Below, piece after piece: positions 58,901 to 64,000 of a stretch of DNA of 64,000 nucleotides. Within the stretch, counting starts at the first letter, position 1; every line of letters starts with the position of its first letter. Both the position numbers and the translations under genes were made by a program. The notes below the pieces were generated by a model. The model searched no databases, was not told the DNA's origin, and saw nothing but the letters and a program-made list of their open reading frames with translations. Source of the DNA: Xylogone sp. PMI_703 (taxonomy: Eukaryota; Ascomycota; Leotiomycetes); NCBI GenBank assembly GCA_021399445.1, contig JAJTUQ010000002.1, positions 1,922,001-1,986,000 of the forward strand. The letters run 5' to 3'.

Positions 58901-60431
58901 TGGGTCTCGAGTGAGTAACCACCAGATAATTATATGATCTCCGTGATATGCCGCCCAAGTTAATGCTGTCCAAGTATTCTTTTCCTCCTTAGAAAACACA
59001 GTGTCGGGAAGACTCTTGGTGGGACAAGTACTCTTTCACTTCGTTTTCATCTCCTCTCGCTGCATTCCAAATTAACATTGCCCTTTCTTTGATACCTGCT
59101 TTATCCATATCTGGAGATACTTCCATGTTTGTGATCAGTCGTTCCACGACATCCTTGTCTTCTTGACTAGCTAGTTCATATAAAGCATCTCTCTTACTTT
59201 GTTCATCCATTCTTGAGAATAGCACTTTTATTACCCTTTTGTGTTCTTCACTAGTCTGTCTGGCAGCCAGTTGAAGAGCAGTCTCATCTTTTGAAGTTAA
59301 CTGATTTATATTGATGTTGTTGTGACCTAGAAGCACTTTTACTACCGCAACATGACCCCCGTGAGCAGCAATATGCAATGCAGCCTCTCCAGAATCATTG
59401 GTAGCCAAATTTACATCTGCTCCACTATCAAGGAGGAGCTTTGCAACACCAGCATGACCATTAGAGCAGGCTAGGTGCAAAGATGTGCGTTTATCAATAT
59501 CCAGTACGTTGATGATATCAATTTGTTGGTTATGCGTAAGAAGTACTGTGACAATTTCTTGGTAGCCATCCAAGCTTGCTAAATGTAATGGTGTCCGTCC
59601 ATCGGCGTCAGTGGCTGCAATAGTTTCAATTCCCTTGTCCACCTTAAGCAGTTCTTCAGTAACTTCTTTTCGATTATAGGCGCTCGCAAAGTGTAGGGCT
59701 GTCCAGCCATAATCCGTAGCTGCTTCAATGCTCTTTATTCCTTCAGCACAACCAAGGAGTAGCTCAACCACTGCTTTGTGTCCCCGTTCTGCCGCGAATG
59801 TTAATGCGGTGGATCCATTTGGGGTTTTCGCTGCAATTGAATTCCTCCCTTCTTGATAACGAAGCAGGGCTTCTACTATTTTGTCTAATCCCTCAGTACT
59901 TGCATAATACAGTGGTGTTTGGTCCCTTTCTGTAGGTGTCTCAATCTCATGAATCCCCCCCCCCTTCCGTTGAGGACTAATTCTACGATCTCTGAGTTTT
60001 TGCTTGTACAAGCTGAATATAGCGGCGTCCAACCATCATTATCACGGATATGGATGTCTGCGTGCTGTTCTACGAGCAGCGACACTGCATCTTTCTGCCC
60101 AAATCGACAGGCAAGATGAAGCGGTGTCTCACCAAGACTATTTCTCGTAGTAAGCTTAGCACCATTGCCGATGAGCCTCTTGATTTGTTCTGAGTTGCCA
60201 TTCTCTGCTGCATCTAATAAAGAATTATCGAGGTCCGCTCCACCTTCTCTCAAACGGTCAGTACTAGGCAAAGGATCGCTGTTCGTGAATCCTTCAACAG
60301 CCGCATTACTAGAATCTTCAGCAGTGCTCTGGGGAGCTGGACTTTGTCAAGAGGGACACGAGGCTCCAGCATACTATTCGCGCGTTACCGAGGAGAAAAT
60401 CCCTCGAGTGAGACTTATAGGGGTGGCTCAT
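55919..60431 (-). pseudogene. Ankyrin-repeat/CorA-like membrane protein, frame broken twice
   Basis: Thirteen-exon model: complement(join(55919..56319,56371..56476,56529..56660,56710..57138,57193..57431,57499..57760,57804..57839,57892..57917,57981..58122,58173..58187,58247..60336,60389..60431)), where the large exon 58247..60336 holds both breaks; if the 52-nt intron proposed within it is real there are 13 exons, otherwise 12. About 1300 aa. The start is MSHPYKSHSRDFLL. About twelve ankyrin repeats follow (LLDAAENG, ETPLHLACRFG, WTALHFASAYN, RTPLHLASLDG, WTALTWAAYHGD). Then come a family-specific region (WIHLPANNMKWMMDLMKRV, MPYLTFATYSRE, LWLWIIDK), a helical segment, and a CorA-like pair of spans (IVTIIFLPMSFLACIFALN and WIFPIIFGVSAAISLPLVIL) with a charged tail. 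CorA's GMN motif is absent, as in many fungal relatives. The reading frame changes at a G10 tract (59955-59964) and returns near 58985-59033. Sequence error, decay or polymorphism are all possible, so 'pseudogene' is provisional. Exons around 57804-58122 are less certain. Confidence 0.65.
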
Positions 60432-62044
60432 TTGATAAGCAATATGCTAGAGCATTGCAAATTGGGAATGATCTCTTCGCCATATAATGATTGAGCCAAT
60501 AAATAATGCAGAATGCAGAGCAGATCCAATCGAAATAGGCAACTCATAATTGGCGAGCATGGTGGCTCAACTCGTAGCATAGTTATGTTGAATCAGGCTG
60601 CGGCTATTAATAAAACCTTGTCGCTATCCTATCTGGTCAGATATGCTCACAAAAGGTGTAAACTCCGCTGGATATTATATACCAGATGCATTAAACAAAG
60701 GAGACTCATAGCTCGGTTGACGGTGTAGAAGCTAGAAACTATTACCGGCCCGAACCGACACACTAAAAGCAACCTTGTCATCACTGTTGGAACAAGCTCA
60801 TGCTGCCACCGTATGAGCAGGTTCTCTCTGAACCCTTATTACTTGATTCGCTCGGTTGCTCACGCCGTTAGTCAACTCCCCAGCTACGGGCGCTATTGAG
60901 GGTTTACAAGAACTATCGGAGTTGTCTAGTTGACAGATTAGAAAAGCATAATTCTTTTTACAAAAAGTAACATATAAACGAGCAATTTCATTCTTGGTTT
61001 TGAGCCCTCCACTTCGGGTAAGGTTTGTATGATTTTACACGCCTGCTTTCTCGGCGCCTAACACTAAAGTGTCCTGACGCTATGTGTGTGTCTAACATTG
61101 AAAATTTGGCTATAATATAGCAGTTCAAAACATAGCCCCTTTTCTAATGAGGTTTTCTTATGTGTATGACATTACGTCGTTGAAATCTGAGAGTTTTTAA
61201 TCCTTACCTCAGGCCTGCGATCTGGGCTCATAGCATATGCGTTCGCGAGTAGTGCGCAGATTTCCTAATAGAGCTCCTCCCTCTCCAACTTGTACAACTA
61301 ATCAATCATCAGCGTATCGCTCGGCCGTACTACGCCCTCCAAAGTTATTATTATTGTCTAATATTAGTTATGATTCATTTTAACCTTCTCAAGCTTTTAC
61401 AAAAAGTTGGTCAGATCAACTGTGAATGCTTGCATATATGTATTTTCTGTTTTTGTTGTCACTAGTGAGAATACTCCACATCTGTTTTAACTATGCACAT
61501 ACATTTTACACATACAAATGCAGTAGTATCAGCATCAGTGATTTTCTTCTTTCCATCATGTTTTATTCAATAGCACTATAAAAGCAAGAGATATATCCTT
61601 TAAACTTCCTTCTATAGCGGAAATTTCTGAATCATTTAGTCCTGGTCCTGGCCCTGTTCTTTTGCCTGCCTGCGCAATACACTCTAATGTTCCCAAAAAT
61701 ACCACAAAAGAGAATTTAACTGTCTTTAGTTCTTCTCCACCTAAACGCCGCCGCTATGCTTAAGATTGCCCTTTTTTTGTTGCAAAAGTTGTGCCATAAT
61801 GATAAAGTCATGACCATGAATGTTTTGATAACGCTTGCTGAGAGACAGAAGAAAGAAACACACAAAAGAAATGGATCTAGGTCAGAAATGTGCTGTACCT
61901 AGAGGGGCCTTTACCCTTCCATGCGGATGAAAAGCCAGAGATTCGTCGAAGCAACTTTAGTTGTACAGTCTATATGCAAATAATCCAATTATATCGGACC
62001 GTAACGAGGAAGAATGAGGCGCAAAAAGACGTAATGTTCCGTCG
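60432..62044. other. Intergenic region (1.6 kb)
   Basis: AT-rich, between the ankyrin-CorA start and the BEM46 3' end. No gene-like frame, repeat or RNA is recognised. It should contain the ankyrin-CorA promoter. Confidence 0.4.
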
Positions 62045-63582
62045 TCAATAGACTCTTTTCTCCTTCTTCTTTGCTGCTCGTCGGATGTCAAGGTTGTTGA
62101 CAAATTCTTGAATTGCTTCGAAATAGCCTACTTCAAGCACGCTGCTATTATGATCGCCAGCTGGAAATGTTTTCCAGATTTTTGTTGGTGTAGTAGCCAG
62201 TTCGAAGAGGCGACGCATATGATCGGGCCTGTGAATAGAAAGTTTACTTGTTAGCCACGTTGAAATATTTTAGGTATATTAAATTTTCGGTTATCAGTAA
62301 ACAATATAAGGGAATCAGACGGTTGAAGACAACATAAAGCTGAGTAATCCAGGTCCCAAGGGACTCATCTTTTGTGGATGGTTATTGTAGTCATCATTTG
62401 GATTTGAACAAAGTGGAATTGCTTGTACGTGATATACTAGGAAATGAAGAGTATACATACGGAACGATTTCGTCCAGCAGACCGGAGAGGAAGAGGATGG
62501 GCACTTCGGTTATAGTTGGAATGACGGCGTCCGATGCCCAAACTTGGTGGCAGAGCATAGCTAGGTAGCGTGCAGGGGGAAGGACACTGGAATTGTCAGT
62601 AGTGATTCTAGATTAGAGGGCAATTGAGGCATAAGCAGGGGGAAAATGGAAATAAGCCAGCACATACCTAGGAATTAATTTCCTCATGCTCAAGAATGTG
62701 TTCTCCAGTATCAAACCCACACATCTGCCCTCTGATTGCCGCTTTCCTACCAACTTAATCGATACAGCGCCACCTAAGCTCTGGCCGTAGACTAGGATTC
62801 CATCATCCTTGGTCTCCTCGTTATTACTTAGCCAGTCCCAGGCAGTGTTCGCATCAATTGTTATACCATTCTCATCGGGGCTACCAGTACTCAAGCCGTA
62901 TCCTCTATATTCCAGCATCATGACAGAGCATGAAAGCGTGTTGACCAGCATACGCGCAATAGGGATTCGATGGCCCACATTGCCTGCATTACCGTGGAAC
63001 ATAAGTATGGTAAGTGGGATACGTTTCTTGTCTACTGGCGGACGTATGAAAAATGCGAAGAGATTCTCTCCATCAGAAGTTGGCAAGGTGAGTTCTTCAT
63101 AGTCGTTAGGCGAGATGCCGAACTGAGTTGGGCGCGGGACTTTCGTGCGAGCATCGGCGGGGAGGTGTGAGGGGTAGATGAGAGATCTGGGGAACAATCA
63201 GCTGGTGCATTGGATTGACTAGGAAAGGAGAGCAAAAAAAGAATCATGGATGTTATGCGTAGAAAACATAAGTATAATTGGGGGCTGCAATAGAAAGAAT
63301 GATCGAAATAAATACTATGGTGATCAAAGCGCCAATGTGATATGCTAAAGGAGAGTAGCTTCCGACTTACTTTTGCTTAAAGTAGAGCAGCGAGCTTACA
63401 ACAACGGCAATGCCCTAGCAGGACGAGTCAGCACATCCTAACATCGCTGACAGTTGCAGCGCTCCAAGAATCTATACCGAAGAGACCAGTACCGGTAAAC
63501 GCATGTAGGAGGCCACGGTGCCCGCGACAGTGGACATCTGCTCCAGGTAGGCAGAGGCGGGAGGAGCATTCTGGGAAGCCAT
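62045..63582 (-). CDS. bem46: BEM46-family alpha/beta hydrolase
   Basis: Spliced model complement(join(62045..62228,62461..62586,62668..63186,63371..63414,63478..63582)), 325 aa, five exons with introns of 63, 184, 81 and 232 nt. A membrane anchor lies at about residues 30-45 (LPVLVSSGIAVVVSSLLYF), followed by KQKSLIYPSHLPADAR, the typical BEM46/ABHD13-like entry to the hydrolase fold. HGNAGNVGHR forms the oxyanion region and GQSLGG holds the nucleophile Ser. The acid is Asp in LLDEIVP and the base His in AGDHN, so the triad is complete. YRGYGLSTGSPDENGI is typical of the family. BEM46 proteins lie at membranes (ER and cell periphery) and affect polarity and germination in fungi. The substrate is unknown. 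The gene looks intact. Confidence 0.93.
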
Positions 63583-64000
63583 AATGATAGTTGTGGATAG
63601 GGAGAGAAGACAATGGTAGCGATATGGTCTATGACGCGCTGAGGAAGGAGGTTCGAGGTCGAGTGAGAATGGGAGGACTTGGGAGAGATCGGGCCGCAGC
63701 AATTGGAGCTGGCGCGGCTCCGAAGCTGACAGATTGAAGGAAACACGAATGGGATTTGGTCGCAATAATTCGTTTGGCAGGTCAACAGAAGGTCATAGAT
63801 TGGTTATCCAGCGCCTTTAGGAGAGTTGGTCTGGAGAAAGAGGAAGAGGGAGAGAAGAGTGGTGTGGTGATGTGAGAAGGTACGGTACGGGTACGTAGCC
63901 CTGGGGTGTGGAAATTGTCATTGTCGTGGCAGTTGAGGCGGTAAGTTTTGGGTGGTTCGAGTCCGCCGACGGGTAGGGCAATGGAAGCATCAGAGAAGGG
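63583..64000. promoter_or_regulatory. BEM46 upstream region
   Basis: The last 420 bases lie upstream of the minus-strand BEM46 start and should contain its promoter and 5' UTR. Near 63840-63880 the plus strand is purine-rich, so the sense strand is pyrimidine-rich, as is usual for fungal promoters. The minus-strand frames here have no known domain. Confidence 0.4.

Noticed and set aside
59914..59970. Intron as the cause of the frame change at the G10 tract
   Set aside because: The only phase-compatible candidate is about 41 nt with a poor donor and would remove a conserved ankyrin helix.
1..64000. CRISPR array, transposase, rRNA or telomere repeats
   Set aside because: None found by reading both strands; the genome type makes CRISPR unlikely as well.

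Overview
The window is nuclear DNA of a filamentous ascomycete (Pezizomycotina). The evidence is short GT-AG introns (mostly 46-90 nt) with CTAAC/CTGAC-like branch sites, and fungus-restricted families: Zn(II)2Cys6 regulator, UstYa/DUF3328 protein, DUF4743-Nudix protein, fungal telomerase reverse transcriptase (TERT), DH-BAR-SH3 Rho exchange factor, ankyrin/CorA-like protein and BEM46 hydrolase. I cannot name the species; a Eurotiomycetes- or Leotiomycetes-like genome is a guess. There is no CRISPR array, no recognisable transposase, no rRNA and no convincing tRNA. All gene models below were spliced by hand from reading frame and splice signals, and their exon phases add up, except in the ankyrin gene, which has two frame breaks.

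Left arm (0-17.3 kb): an accessory, metabolism-flavoured block. In order it holds an MFS monocarboxylate-type permease (-), an F-box protein (+), a small single-span membrane protein (+), a flavin monooxygenase (-), a DUF4743/Nudix protein with a degenerate Nudix box (-), an AidB-like acyl-CoA dehydrogenase (+), a SnoaL-like protein (+) and a UstYa-like DUF3328 protein (+). These are tailoring and transport functions, but no synthase, synthetase or repeat-bearing RiPP precursor is visible.

Middle (20-37 kb): housekeeping genes. These are a TBC-domain protein whose two catalytic finger residues are replaced (-), an intact 11-exon TERT (-), and a 1974-aa DH-BAR-SH3 Rho-GEF (+) divergent from TERT across about 1.1 kb.

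Right part: a Zn2Cys6 transcription factor (-) lies divergent from a DHA1-type MFS transporter (+) across 2.7 kb. A 6-kb gene-poor stretch follows, containing three tandem hairpins followed by oligo-T on the minus strand and upstream TATA and downstream B-box-like sequences, so a structured RNA is possible. Then comes the succinate dehydrogenase iron-sulfur subunit (+), and convergent to it a 13-exon ankyrin/CorA-like gene (-). That gene is broken at a G10 homopolymer and restored to the original frame about 0.9 kb later. A BEM46-type alpha/beta hydrolase (-) closes the window.

The points most worth a second look are the ankyrin-CorA frame breaks and micro-exons, the candidate hairpin RNA near 51.6-51.8 kb, the TBC protein lacking both catalytic fingers, and the Nudix protein with substituted box residues.
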